Shown: positions 21,181-32,567 of the stretch, piece by piece
Position numbering within the stretch: position 1 is the stretch's first letter
Layout of the letters: each line of letters opens with the position of its first letter
Assembly (NCBI RefSeq): GCF_905171775.1
Contig: NC_053489.1
Coordinates: forward strand, 592,327,844 to 592,391,843
Reading direction: 5' to 3'
Length of the DNA: 64,000 bases
From: Rana temporaria
Taxonomy: Eukaryota > Chordata > Amphibia > Anura > Ranidae
Made by a program: the position numbers and the translations under genes
Notes under the pieces: generated by a model
Databases searched by the model: none
The model's input: the letters and a program-made list of their open reading frames with translations, nothing else
What the model was told of the DNA's origin: nothing

Positions 21181-21183
21181 CAT

Positions 21184-24100
21184 GTGAATACGTCACGAGC
21201 CGATAAAAGAGGGCAAGCAGGCTCTGCGTCTAGAGGCAACAGTGCTGCTGGTCGTGGACACGGTGCATCCTCATCAGCACATGGCCGTGGGACACGCTCG
21301 TCCTTTTTTTCTGCAGCTGGCCGTGTTGAGCCACAACATGCCGAACACTTGATAGAGTGGATGACCAAGCTGTCCTCATCCTCCTCATCCTCTCTCACCC
21401 AGGCTCATGGTACTTTGTCTGGCAAAGCAGCTGCCAACGCGGCCTTTTCCCTCTGCTTAATGGCATCAGTCCCTCCTTCCCTAGCCCCACCATGTCCTCC
21501 TGAGGAGTCCCCCGAACTGTTTGACCACAGTGCTAGGTTCATTCTGCAGGAGGATGCGCAGCATTTTGAAGGCTCTGATGATGGTAAACAGCTAGAGGAA
21601 GGCAGTAACGTGAGCCCTGAGAGAGGGGGTGCCCAAGAAGGACAGCAATCTGGCAGTCATGTTCCCCCAGCTGCAGCATACTGCCAGGTTTTCTACAGTG
21701 ATGAGGAGGGAGGGGATGATGAGGTCACTGACTTCACGTGGGTGCCTGATAGAAGAGAGGAGGAGGAGGAGGCACAGGCACATCTCCAACAAAGCAGGAT
21801 GCCCTCCAGGGGCCAGCTTAAGGGCAGCACACCGACTGCATCACAGCCTAGTACATGCGGGCAATCTACTATCGGTACACCGATGGCATATTGTACCAGG
21901 CAAATTTCCCTGCCCCAGCTGCTGCAGCGCCAAAAGAAGTTCTCTCCCAGCCAGGAGGAGGCACATCTCCAACAAGGCAGGATGCCCCTCAGGGGCAAGT
22001 TTAAGGGCAGCACACCGACTGCATCACAACGCAGAGCTCCGCATGTGCAGGGCGCTGCTGTCTCTCCATGTTATTCCAAAAGTTCTTTGGTGTAGGCCTT
22101 TTTTGAGACAAGTGCATCAGATCGCACCGCTGCTATTTGCAACATATGTCGCAAGCGTATCTTGCATGGCCAAAACATCATCCGCTTGGGCACCACATGC
22201 TTGACCAGACATATGTCGACCTGCCATGCAGTTCGTTGGCAAGCGTACCTCAAAGACTCACACCAAAGAACAAAGCGGACCTCTCCTTGCTCCTCATCTT
22301 CTGAGATCTCCAACTCCACTATACCTTCAGTCCTGCACTTATAGGACTGAAGGTGAAGAATAAGGTTTGTCACAGCCAAGTACTTGCGGTCAATCTACTA
22401 TCGGTACACCGACGTCAGATTGTACCAGGCAAATTTCAGCAAATTTCAGCAAATGCCAGCAGGCATGGACAGGCACGTTACCTATCTTTCACAGCACATT
22501 GGGTGACTCTGCTGGCAGCTGGAAAGGATGCAGGACAAGGTACAGTAGTGTTGGAGGTTGTTCCGCCACCACGCCTCCAAAATGCTACTACTGGTCATAG
22601 TGACACACCTCTCTCCTCCTCCCCCTCCTCTTCTTCTTCCTCTGTAGCCTCTTGCTGTGCTGATGTGTCCTTGAAACCAGCGGTGCTTCGTAGGCGTTCA
22701 TGGGGCTAGGCAGGTACGCAGGCAAAGAGATGCCATGAGGTGCTTGAGCTGGTGTGCTTGGGGGACAGGAGCCACACTGGGGCATAGGTTCTGTCAGCTC
22801 TGCAGGAACAGGCTCAGAGGTGGTTGACACCAAGCCAGCTTAAGCCAGGAATGGTGGTTTGCGACAATGGCACCAACCTCCTCTCCGCCCTGCGACAGAG
22901 ACAACTGACTCATGTGCACAGTTTTGCTCATGTCCTTAACTTGGTGGTGCAGCGGTTCTTGGGCAGGTACCTGGGCTTACAGGATGTCCTGAAGCAGGCC
23001 AGGAAACTCTGTGTGCATTTCCGACGGTCATATAATGCCAGAGCTCGGCTGGCAGACCTCCAAAAGGAATACAACCTGCCCAAGAACCGCCTAATCTTTG
23101 ACATGCCCACCAGGTGGAACTCTACGTTGGCCATGCTGCAGCGGCTGCACACACAGCAGAGGGCCATCAATGAGTATCTGTGTAAATATGGCACCAGGAC
23201 AGGGTCAGGGGAGCTTGTTTTTTTTCCCCACGCCAGTGGGCCATGATCAGGGATGCATACACTGTCCTGTCACCATTTGAGGAGGCCACACGGATGGTGA
23301 GCAGTGACAGTGCATGCATCAGTGACACTGTCCCTTTTATCCACCTGTTGGAGCACACACTGCATGGAATAATGGATAGGGCCCTTGAGGCAGAACAGTG
23401 GGAGGAAGAGGAGGACTTCCTTGCCTCTCAAGGCCCCCTTTATCCATACAGTGTTCCTGCTTGCCCGCCTATCACACAGGAAGAGGAAGAGGAGGAGGAG
23501 GAGGTTTGTGTCAGCATGGAGGTGGAGCCTAGCACTCAGCATCAGCAACAGTCTTCAAGGGATCAATAACAGTCCCACGAAACCCATGGACTTGTACGTA
23601 GCTGGGACGAGGTGGCTGCGGATCATGTCGTCCTCAGTGACCGAGAGGACTCTGCACCAAATGCCTCAGCAAACCTACATTGTATGGCCTCCCTGATCCT
23701 GCAAAGCCTGCGGAAGGATCCTCGTATTTGTGCTATCAAGGAGAGGGATCATTGCTGGCAGGCAACCCTCCTTGATCCACGTTACAAGGGTAAGGTTGCG
23801 GACCTTATCTTGCCGGCGCAGAGGGAGCAGAAGATGAAACATCTTCGGGAGGCCTTGCAGAAAGGTCTGTGCAATGCGTTCCCAGAGACTGGGGGGTTAC
23901 CAAATCCTGGTCCTGGACAACGTGTTGCTAAGGCTTCGGTCAGTCACAGAAGGAGCAGTGGAGAAGGTGGCCGTCTGACCGATGCGTTCAGACAATTTTT
24001 TAGTCCGCAGCCCCAAGGTATGACCAGTTCCAGCAACCATCGCCAGCGTCTGTTTTACATGGTGCGGGAATACCTAGGGGCAAATCAGACTTGGACACCT

Positions 24101-24276
24101 TTCCCACCGAAAATCCTCTGGCTTACTGGGTCTTGAGGATGGATCACTGTCCTGCATCCAGCGTTCTTTCGGAGCGCACATTCAGTGCTGCTGGAGGCTT
24201 TGTAACCGATCACAGGGTGCGCCTCTCCACCGACTCTGTTGATCGACTGACCTTCATAAAAATGAATCAACCTTGA
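21184..24276 (+). pseudogene. BED-finger hAT transposase, broken
   Basis: 21184-22092 encodes an Ala/Ser/Glu-rich N-terminus that reaches a TAG at 22093-22095 where this family has tryptophan. The same frame continues into a BED zinc finger (CNICRKRILHG, then TRHMSTCH) up to 22344. A linker with YLSFTAHWV follows. Another TAG near 22786 precedes VVCDNGTNL (catalytic aspartate, near 22860) and MPTRWNSTL (about 23101-23127). A shift at the T-run near 23217 changes frame at 23243. A TAA lies at 23567-23569. A final shift near 24090 gives the C-terminal dimerisation region with HCPASSVLSERTFSAAGGF and LSTDSVDRLTFIKM, ending at 24276. The order matches ZBED-like hAT transposases; at least three stops and two shifts exclude function. 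Confidence 0.88.
21765..22433 (+). repeat. Internal duplications within the transposase N-terminus
   Basis: The block 21765-21846 (GAGGAGG, CATCTCCAACAA, GGGCAGCACACCGACTGCA) recurs at 21955-22027. The following block 21840-21906 (GCGGGCAATCTACTATCGG, GTACCAGGCAAATTT) recurs at 22370-22433. A 9-base ATTTCAGCA doublet follows at 22432-22451. These enlarge the linkers on both sides of the BED finger. Confidence 0.8.
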
Positions 24277-24664
24277 ATCACCACCAGCTACCAAGCACTT
24301 GATGCTGATGTAACTGAATAACTTTTTTTGAAATGTCAGATCACTTCAAGGCTGCCTATGCTGATGCTAAGTGACTACCCTGTTATGCTGAGTGACTATC
24401 CTTTTCCTCCTCAATGATCATGCTGATAGCTTGTAAGAAAATGTTTGATTCTGGGCACCGCCACCAGTGGCTAAGGCCCAATTTTTCTGCCCCTGTTTAA
24501 CAGGGGCGTGTAATTTCAATTTTTGATGCAATACTTCGTAGCAGGGCTCATTCCTGCGCTCCAACTAGAGTATCTGTGAGAGGTTGCAGTATTGTGGCAC
24601 CAACACCAGTGAATAAGGCCAGAGGAAGGAGGCAGGAATCAGAGGATTCCTGCCTCTACAATTT

Positions 24665-26460
24665 GCACTGTACTAAATCACAGGTGTTAATGTAGATTAA
24701 ACACTCTGAAACAATTCATCCACAGAGTTAATATCAGAAGCACTTAAGGTATACAAGTTGTTCTCTAGGCAGCTCAGCAACTCCTGCTTCCCAATCTCAG
24801 AGCACCTTCCCTTTGTTTATAATGGAAGTTAGAAGGTGGAATAGATGCTCTGTCAAGACTGGAAGTGGGGGGCAGTGTGAACTAAGTTGGTTTTGACAAA
24901 GTATTTTTACTGTGAACGTTAAAGATGGATTGCCCACAATGCCTGCAGCTATAGAGGTCAGTGATGCATGTTTCAAAGTCTGTTTACTGCATGTTAAAGG
25001 GTTAGTTCACCTTTACTTACTTTTCCTAAATACCTCCCTATGCTTTAAATTATCTTTATTATGTTAACACTCTATTTTGTAAAGACATTTTTACTTTTTC
25101 AGTTGCTTTATATTTCTACTCGCTTTTTCATCCTGAAGATGGCAAGAGGTACCCATTGTTGGATGCACAGCCCCAGAATCTCACAAAAAAAGACTCCTGG
25201 CTCCCTACCCATGCATATTAATTCACCTCTTTTGCACTCTCACAGAACACTGAGCTGTGAGAGAAAGCACACTGCACATGCATGGGCAGAGGACAGAGAA
25301 GGGAGTGCTCATTCATGGGTTTCCAGGGCCGCATATCCAACACTTGGAATGTCCTTCCATGGGTCTTCATCTGTGGGGACACAAATATACATACCCGTGT
25401 TTGTGCTGGATAGCACATTCTCAGCATAGAGACTGTGCTGTCCATGAAAGCTTTATCTCTTGTACTAACATGATTGGTTATTACAGTGACCAGTAACTGT
25501 ACAGCCAAACCTGCCTACCCTGCCTACCCTGCCTACCAGCCTACCCTTTATTCTTTCTCCTTAAGAATATACACATTTACACTGTATCCCTTTCTCCTTG
25601 ATAGAGGAGGAAAATGTTTAAAAAAAAAGAGTCTGTGTAAAAATAATTAAAAAAACATGAGGATATATAGCTAGATCAGGGTTTGTGCTGGGTTATTGTC
25701 AGAATTGGGGTCAGGGTTAAACTCCAGTGCTATGATCAAAGTTTATGGTCAGTATCAGTGTGTTTTAGGTAGGATTATAAAAAAAAATGTTAGTGTCAGT
25801 TTCAGTGTCAGCGTGTTTTAGGTAGAATGGAAAAACAAAAATAAACACATTTTTTTCTGGTTCTTAGTGTGGTTGCAAGAAATAAATACCGGTAATATGC
25901 ACATATATGGTATTGCTGCAATTATCAGCAGTACGAGGATTTATCTTTTAATGGTGTTTGGTGGGGGGTTATGGCAAAAAAAAATGTACAGTTACATTTA
26001 AAAAAATAATCTTTTATTACTATTTTGGGTCAGTTTTCTTTTAATAATAAAACAATAAATCAGATAGTATCCATTGCAATATACCACCAAATTAAGGTCC
26101 AACTTTCCCTGAAAAAACAAGGCATATTATATCTGGATACGCTAAGTAGTTACAAAATGGGCAAAGATTTTAAATTTAAAGTCTGGCCAATTTGAATAGA
26201 AAGTGATTTTCAACAACTCTTGTCTTGTCGTTGTGTAGCACTACCCGAAAGAGCTGCTGGTTTAGATTTTGGGAAATGCACGTTACCTCTAAGTTCGTTG
26301 TCCAGGGGAGGAAGTCTGTAGTAATTGGAATGTCCACACAAGATGTAAAACCTTCAAATATAGGCTTTATTTTCACTGCGTAAAACTTGCGAGGGAAGTA
26401 GAGAGTATAGAGAGAAGGGGAAGGTTCAGGAATGCGGTACAGAATGCACAACAGTATTCA
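24665..26460. other. Mostly unique; one TTAA-family end
   Basis: TTAA-AGGGTTAGTTCACC near 24995 is the left end of a TTAA-flanked repeat whose right end I cannot locate. 25510-25545 holds three to four copies of CTGCCTACC. The rest is AT-rich with no motif. Confidence 0.35.
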
Positions 26461-27728
26461 AGGCTCCAATATTTGCGACTCAGTCCTGAGTGGGTATTGC
26501 TCACCCGGAAAGACCCCTCTCACATGGCCCAGCAGCCGGAGTGAAGCACGGACAGTATAGAGACAGTCTCTGCCACAGACCGTTTGAGAACACAGAATAG
26601 ATATTCAGAAATCCTCTGCCACAGGATTTAAAAGTCCAGAACTTCCTGTCTTACAGCCAAAGGACCTTTAAGCCAATCCGGCAGACTGTAAGGTGTTGTA
26701 GGCTATGGTGCATCCTTCAATAAGTTACCAGGCCTCTCCCAAAGTACCAGCCTTCTGCTCGGTCCTTTCCGGGACAGGTCCTCCCCTGGCTTCCTTCATT
26801 GAGTGGCTTCTTCCCGCAGGACAGACAGCACAGGATCACCTTCAGAGCATAGGCCCCAGCCAGAATAACTGAGCCTACTCGACAAGAACACAGCCTCAGA
26901 CCAACGTGGTCCCGAGACTGAAATCACACACACCCACCTCACGCCAGAAGGGTCACAAGGCGAAGGACACCAAAAAACGGTGTCTTAAGTATCCCCTCCC
27001 AGCATGCACAGCGGAGTCACCACTCCCACTGTACTGCTGCAGAGGAGGGACACTCAATACACCATGGTACACCTGCCTTCCAACAAGGGCCCAAAGTGTT
27101 AAGGCCACCCACAGGCAACAAGGGAAAATACTACCAGGCAGTACCACAGCCAGAACAGAGGCAAATTTGTATAAAATTCAGCAGGTCTGGGCCCAACAAT
27201 TGGCCCAGACATCCCCTAAATTTGAAATAGCGCTACATATGCATTATAAAATAAAATATTAGAAATTAGCATTTTAGGGGCAATAATCAGAATTTTCTTT
27301 GCTGGAGTTTTTGTAAAGCAGCCTCTCTTCTGATGAATAAATATAGATCATGACAATTACTCTAACACCATAATGGTCATATGCAGACATAAACACAATT
27401 ACAGTTACAGTTTTATGTTATTTAAGTAGGCATATTCATTAACTCCAGACAATGTTACAGCATGTCAAAGCATGGCAGTCCTACTTTAATTGGGAAGTTA
27501 TTTTGACCTTAAAACTGTACATTTGGGGAAAAAAGTGCCTTACATGTATTTTATTTGACAAAATATGAAAAAGTACTTAAGAGCTGTAACAATATGGATT
27601 TAATTTGAGATATTACTGCACCATAACATATATTCTAGTCTTTTATTCCCTATTTAGTTATATCAGTTTGCAGACCTCTTTTAAAGAGACAATATCAGCT
27701 TGCTTATGCAAGACAAAATAAGAGTGTT
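26461..27728. other. Unassigned moderately GC-rich repeat-like block, then AT-rich DNA
   Basis: 26460-27190 has even base composition, many short CAG/GGA words and no stop-free frame with motifs; its texture is like an LTR or leader but no ends were found. 27190-27728 is AT-rich. GTGTT at 27724-27728 directly borders the LTR. Confidence 0.3.
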
Positions 27729-28121
27729 TGTCACGTACCTGGTCCTGAGGCCAAAATGCTGAGAGGGCTCTCCTTGCGGCGGAGTGCTCAGTGTCCCTGA
27801 AGGTGGTAACAGGAAACACCAAGCCCAAAGGTCAGAGCTGGGAGCAAGACAAGAGGCCGGGTTGGTAACAGATTATTAGAAGCAACAGCAAACACAGAAA
27901 CAGGAAGCAGGAAGCTGAAGACCAGTCAAAAATGTCCATGTTTCACAGTCATCCTTTTAAATGCCTGAGGGTGCCGGGATCTGAAGTCCATTGCCAGCGC
28001 ACCTGTCTTTACCATTGCGAACGTGCATTCACCAAACACGTGCGTGTATTCGTGTGGGTGAGGCCATATTGCAAAATGGCTAATGTGAGTGAGCGACTAT
28101 TTTCTGGCTAGTTCCCTGACA
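27729..28121 (-). mobile_element. Ty3/Gypsy long terminal repeat (3' LTR)
   Basis: On the minus strand it starts TGTCAGGGAACTAG and ends GGTACGTGACA, the TG...CA form with a 5-bp inverted end (TGTCA/TGACA). It lies directly downstream of a polypurine tract and a chromodomain, the expected position of a 3' LTR. The ends match the solo LTR at 48664-49238. Length 393 bp. The 5' LTR is not in view: coding sequence is lost beyond about 30424. Confidence 0.75.
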
Positions 28122-28137
28122 GTGTCCCCTCTTATGG
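28122..28137 (-). other. Polypurine tract
   Basis: ATAAGAGGGGACAC on the minus strand abuts the LTR start. Such tracts prime plus-strand DNA synthesis in LTR elements. Confidence 0.65.
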
Positions 28138-28350
28138 TCAGCCTCCAGCAGCCCAAACGTGACACTTTCTCAGGGTTTCTGTTGAAGAATTCTTGTAGTA
28201 ACCTGGGGGCAAGAATATTTTCCTTGGGCTCACATGAATTTTCTTCAGGTGGGTATCCCTTCCACTTAACAAGATACTGAATATGTCTCCCTCACTTTCT
28301 GCAGTCCAGTATTGCTTTCACCTCAAGTTCTGTTTCCTCGCCAACAGTAA
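28138..28350 (-). pseudogene. Gypsy integrase C-terminal chromodomain, decayed
   Basis: Minus-strand reading gives EEVTELEVKAILD-like sequence, a stop, then IQYLVKWKGYPPEENSCEP and LLQEFFNRNPEK. YLVKWKGY...ENSWEP is the chromodomain signature of vertebrate chromoviral Gypsy integrases; the tryptophan after ENS is cysteine here. The domain would steer integration to marked chromatin. A stop and missing linkage to the integrase core show it is dead. Confidence 0.8.
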
Positions 28351-28828
28351 CTGGAGGTGGCGGTGGATCCTCCCTTCCTGGAAAACGATCTGAAACAGCA
28401 GGTTTATGAAAACACACGTGTGAACTTTGGCGCTGCTGGAAGAAGTGGTACCCACAGCATATGGGGCCATCAACTGCCAACATGAAAGCGTTTATGGATA
28501 ACTTGTGATATCAGACTGTAAATAAAGGTTTAATACTGTTTTCTTTTGACTCTGGTTGGTTGACTGGCATTTCATTTTTTCACTTTTCATTTCTCGTACT
28601 TTTTACTGTCCATTTATCTTATGTTGAAGAAGTATATTGATTTTAACTAACAGCATGATATGGATCACTAGATTGTAACTGGATTTTGTGTCAACTAGTT
28701 CATCATCTTCAACTGTACCCTACTGTACGTGAGACAGAGATAAGTAATACAAACTATTCTTATTCTGTATATATAATGAACCTGTCTGTTATGTAATAAT
28801 AGTGGTTGGGATCAACCACTATAAACAC
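28351..28828. other. Non-Gypsy sequence between chromodomain and MITE
   Basis: No integrase similarity is visible, so this is probably an older insertion or a replaced segment. AT-rich, with no ends recognised. Confidence 0.3.
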
Positions 28829-29162
28829 AATGCGGGTTATTTACGAAAGGCAAATCCACTTTGCACTACAATTGCAAAACTACAAGTGCAAAGTGCACTT
28901 GAAATTGCACTGAAAGTGCACTTGGAAGTGCAGTCGCTGTAAATCTGAGGGGTAAATCTGAAATGAGAGGAAACTTTGCTGATTTTATCATCCAATCATG
29001 TGCAAGCTAAAATTTTGTTTTTTATTTTCCTTGCATGTCCCCCTTAGATCTACAGCGACTGCACTTCCAAGTGCACTTTCAGTGCAATTTCAAGTGCACT
29101 TTGCACTTGTAGCTTGCACTTGTAGGGCAAAATGGATTTTCCTTTCGTAAATAACCCCCAAT
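28829..29162. mobile_element. Palindromic MITE, GGGTTATTTAC ends (copy 2)
   Basis: Same family as 2905-3224: CGGGTTATTTACGAAAGG, paired AAGTGCACTTGAAATTGC arms, central ATCATCCAATCATGTG, right end CGTAAATAACCCCC. AAT-like bases flank both sides. It sits inside the Gypsy remnant. Confidence 0.82.
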
Positions 29163-29345
29163 GAAAGACTGGGTGGATCTTGCAAGATTGGGGAAGAGAA
29201 AGTTCAAAAGCCACAGGATTGATCATTCTTTCAATTACAAATGATTCAATTAACCTTGGTACCAGCTTACAAGAAGGACAGGGGAGTTTTAGGTTGGCCG
29301 AAAGGAGCCAGATTGTCATCAGCCTTGAACGCTGGGTTCTCACCT
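29163..29345 (-). pseudogene. Gypsy integrase C-terminal (GPY/F-like) segment
   Basis: The minus-strand frame includes MTIWLLSANLKLPCPSCKL, PRLIESFVIERMINPVAF and LSLPQSCKIHPVFH, matching the small barrel domain after the integrase core in chromoviral Gypsy elements. The MITE at 28829-29162 immediately follows PVFH. Upstream reading is interrupted by stops. Confidence 0.75.
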
Positions 29346-30424
29346 CTTTTTGTCATCGTTCCTTTTATAGTCATCATGGGCCTTTTGTATTGCCTACTGC
29401 AGGGTCTGATAGTTCATAGAGATGGAGTGGAGGTTAATCTATCTTCTACCGCGGGCACAGCAGTTTCTGACAGAGAATCTAAAAGAAAGTATGGATGAAA
29501 GCCATAGTTAGCCCAGAATGGGGTTTGGTTGGTGGCAGCATGGACTGAGTTATTGTAGGCAAATTAAGCACAGGGGAGCAGAGATACCAAGTTGTCCTGT
29601 GAAAAGGTGGAGAAACACAGAAGATACTGCACTAAGGTCTGTATGGTCCTTTGCTTTGTGGGTGGTAGGCTAATGCCAAACAGACATCAACATTTAAAGC
29701 GGAGTTCCGGCCACAATTTCACTTTTTATATATAAATACCCCTGTAATACACAAGCCTAATGTATTCTAGTAAAGTTAGTCTGTAAATTAAGGTCCGTTT
29801 TGTTAGGTTGTTACAGCATTTAGACACTTTATAAAAGAGAAATTGACTGGGGCCATCTTAAGTGTGGGCATCATGAAGCCAGACTGTATGACTTCCTGGA
29901 TTTCAGCCTTGCAGATCTCGCACATGCTCAGTGCTGCACAAGCAGTGTAATAGGTTTCAGATCAGGTTTCAGCACCTGTACTGTCCAAGTCACATGATTC
30001 TTTGAGACTGGGGAGTGCACAGACTCCTGGAAAGTTATACCCACTACATTCCCAGGAGTCTGTGCGGTGTAGGTTAGGAAGCTTAAGCACCTAGGTGCAG
30101 GAAGTGGGAAGATTAACTATTCTGCCTAGCAACAACACTTTGAAGGCATCTAAAAAAAAAAATTATTAAAGGACTAATGACATTTTTTTAAAACTACTGA
30201 TGTAATGTTATATTTATGGGTGGAACTTCACTTTAAAGATTTGCAAAGGGTTCTCCAGAATTTTGAGGTGAACTGCACGCCTCTGTCAGGCACAATGCTT
30301 CTGGGCAGGCTATTTAGTCTCACTACTTCTTTAATAAAAGCCTAAGCCATATCAGTAGCCGAAGGCATACCCACCATAGGCACAAAATGTGACATTTTAG
30401 ATAATCGATCAATTCCCACATCTC
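29346..30424 (-). pseudogene. Gypsy integrase core, decayed and split
   Basis: 30424-30236 reads GIDRLSKMSHFVPMVGMPSA and VPDRGVQFTSKFWRTLCK, containing the catalytic region around the second aspartate. 29694-29500 continues with YHP- and FAYNNSVHAATNQTPFWANY-like sequence and NYGFHP. The two parts are separated by the TTAA element at 29698-30232. Several stops and shifts are present. Nothing N-terminal to the core remains before the unrelated repeat end at 30421. Confidence 0.8.
29698..30232. mobile_element. TTAA-flanked non-autonomous element
   Basis: Ends AGCGGAGTTCC and GGAACTTCACT are imperfect inverted repeats; TTAA lies directly outside each (29694-29697, 30233-30236). One TTAA remains if the 535-bp element and one copy are removed, and the Gypsy integrase reading then runs on continuously, so the empty site is preserved. 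A palindrome CAGACTCCTGG/CCAGGAGTCTG lies in the middle. A TTAA target suggests piggyBac or Kolobok mobilisation. Confidence 0.85.
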
Positions 30425-30463
30425 GAGATACGTTGGCGTAAGTGTTTTGTGAATCCGGGCCAT
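30421..30463. mobile_element. Fragment of a TACGCCGGCGTA-family MITE end
   Basis: CGAGATACGTTGGCGTAAGT and TTTTGTGAATCCGGGCC match the right end of the copies at 10404 and 55016. The left part is absent. It truncates the Gypsy remnant. Confidence 0.55.
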
Positions 30464-30579
30464 GATGTATACTTTCCTCCCTTTATACTTTCCTCCCTTT
30501 CATAATCGTTTTCTTCTATTTTGATCCAGACCAGATCAATTATGAAAAAAAAAGGAAGAATAGTAAACTATAGTTCTTA

Positions 30580-30983
30580 TGCCTTGTACACACAATTGGA
30601 ATTTCCGATGGAAAAAGTCAGATGGAATTTTTTCATTAGATATTCCGACCGTGTGTGTGCCCCATCAGAGTTTTTCCATTTGAAATTCCGACGGACTTAG
30701 AAAGATAACATGTTCTCTTATTTTCCGATGATCGGTAATTCTGTTCGTCTGTATGGAACTCCGAAGGAGAAAAAAAACATGCATGCTCAGAATCAAGTCG
30801 ACGCATGGCTCGATAGCATTGAACTTCATTTTTTTCGGCTCGTCGTAGTGCTGTACGTCACCGCATTTTGGACGGTCGGAATTTGGTGTGACAGTGTGTA
30901 TGCAAGACAGCTTGAACGAAATTCCGTCAGAAAAATCCATTGGAGTTTATCCTTACGGAAATTCTGATTGTGTGTACGGGGCA
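30580..30983. mobile_element. TNA-flanked MITE (AATTTCCGATGG type)
   Basis: TGCCTTGTACACACAATTGG at the left and TTGTGTGTACGGGGCA at the right, with TTA on both sides (30577-30579, 30984-30986). Inverted pieces GAATTTCCGAT and GAGAACATG-like words lie inside. The closest relatives here are 46074-46493 and 62348-62750, which share ATGCTCAGAATCAAGTC. Confidence 0.8.
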
Positions 30984-30986
30984 TTA

Positions 30987-32567
30987 GAGTAAACAGTAAC
31001 AAAATTACTAAAATTTCTATGCAATAGAAAATGTATCCCATCTCACAAAATACTCTTTTAATGAACTGGCAAGCATTTTGCTAATTTACATTTGAAGAGC
31101 TAAAATGTGGTAGACAGACATCTTATTTTATTACTTTTTATTATTTATTGAATTTATTGTTTAAATGGTTAAAGTATATGGTGTGCCACACGTGCCTCTA
31201 TTAAAAATCATTAAGCTATACAGTATGCAGCTTACACAAGAAATAAAGCCTTTAAATATGGTAGTTCAAGCACCACGTTTACAAGAATACTAAATAAATG
31301 TAAATTGATTCATTCCATAGTGACTTATGAAAGCTCTTACTGGAAATGGTCGCCCTGGGTCACGACAATATAGAATCACAATTTTCTGTTTGAACTGCAA
31401 ATGTTAGATTGATTTTACTTCTGCAGATGAGTCTGAAAAATATCCACAGTCTATGAGAATCTGTTTAGAAAGAAAATACTTTTTTATTGATTGACGCCTT
31501 GGAGGATTATGCTGCTAATGTAATTAATTCAGTATGAAAATTTTCACCTACCTATTTACAATATCTGTCTTGGAAGAATGGCCCTTTGCATAAACTATCC
31601 AAGAACTCAATATGTTAAAGGAAACAGGGGATAAATACAGGTCTAGACATTGACTTATTTATATTTACAAACCTTAATCTCCAGCTGTATGCTTGAATTT
31701 TAGACAATTTAATCCTCATATATTTTCCTATGCGGAAAGGATTTTATAGGTTATATAGATATACAACATTGGAGATATTTATAGTGCAGATAAGTGCTGT
31801 ATTGATTTTCATTTCCATAGAGCATGAATGAAAAACATGGAGATTTCCTAGGTAATAAATTAGGTTTGTGACTGTATTTGCGTGTTACAGTTGTGTTAAG
31901 CAAAAACATAACAGGCACTCAGGGAGTGTAGCAAAGTGTATTCATATTTGAATTTTATAGTAAAGATTCTGGTCTGTTATTATGGGGGCTTACTAAAAAA
32001 AATCCTATTTACAAGGGTTTGCCCTTAGTTAGTTATAATGTGTGTTATGCAATCAGATATTTACACCATAGCTATTCATCCATCCACCCATTCATCCATC
32101 TACCTATCCACCCATCTTCCCATCCACTCATCCACTTTCAGGAGACTGACTCCAATGATGTAGGAATTCAAGTAAATGCAGAGTGAGCATGTCAGTCTAT
32201 GCCTCTTTCTGGGAATTTAAAAGGAGTTCTTATCTCAGCTGCCATGCAATTACACCAACAACACCACTTTTGATAAAAAATAAATAAAGCTATTTTGTAC
32301 AGTAATGTTATCTAAAACTATATTTTCCTTGCAGACTAGAGCTGCAAGTGACTTACAGGATTATGTCCTGAGCATCCTGAATGGGCTGAAAATGGCATTG
32401 CACAGAATCGCACAGGAATAGCGCAAGAATGAAGAGCGCGTTCCTCTGTGATTCCCGGTCCGAACTGGCCTTAAAGGCAGGGTGTTTCTGATGTGCTGCC
32501 TTTTTAGGTAGGCAAATATTGGTAGCATATAGTAAACTCAGATACAAAACATGAATTTAAACATGAT
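30987..32567. other. Unique AT-rich DNA with a CATC/ATCC microsatellite
   Basis: 32076-32135 is degenerate (CATCCATC/CACC)n. The remainder (31040-32330) is AT-rich and shows no repeat ends; it may include conserved non-coding sequence but nothing is demonstrable. 32370-32470 carries short GCGC and AATCGCAC words of repeat type. Confidence 0.4.

Larger units (their letters stand above)
18511..24657 (+). mobile_element. Large hAT-family DNA transposon (candidate full span)
   Basis: AGAGGCAGGAATC at 18511 is matched by GATTCCTGCCTCT at 24645-24657. CAATTT lies directly before the left end (18505-18510) and, after one base, beyond the right end (24659-24664). Each end also carries its own hairpin (GCAGGAATC...GATTCCTG). 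Inside lie a leader with a TATA-like box, a Tc1 insertion (19048-20515), a 108-bp minisatellite, and a BED/hAT transposase gene on the plus strand. TAGGGATGAGC at 18549 is also a plausible hAT terminus, so the exact limits are uncertain; an 8-bp duplication is not evident. Without the Tc1 element it is about 4.7 kb. Confidence 0.6.

Noticed and set aside
26906..27262. 118-codon plus-strand frame
   Set aside because: No recognisable domain and a composition typical of the surrounding unassigned repeat-like block.
32336..32420. Possible exon after TTTTCCTTGCAG, open for 28 codons
   Set aside because: The open stretch runs straight into repeat-like GAATCGCACAGG sequence and a stop, and codon use gives little support.
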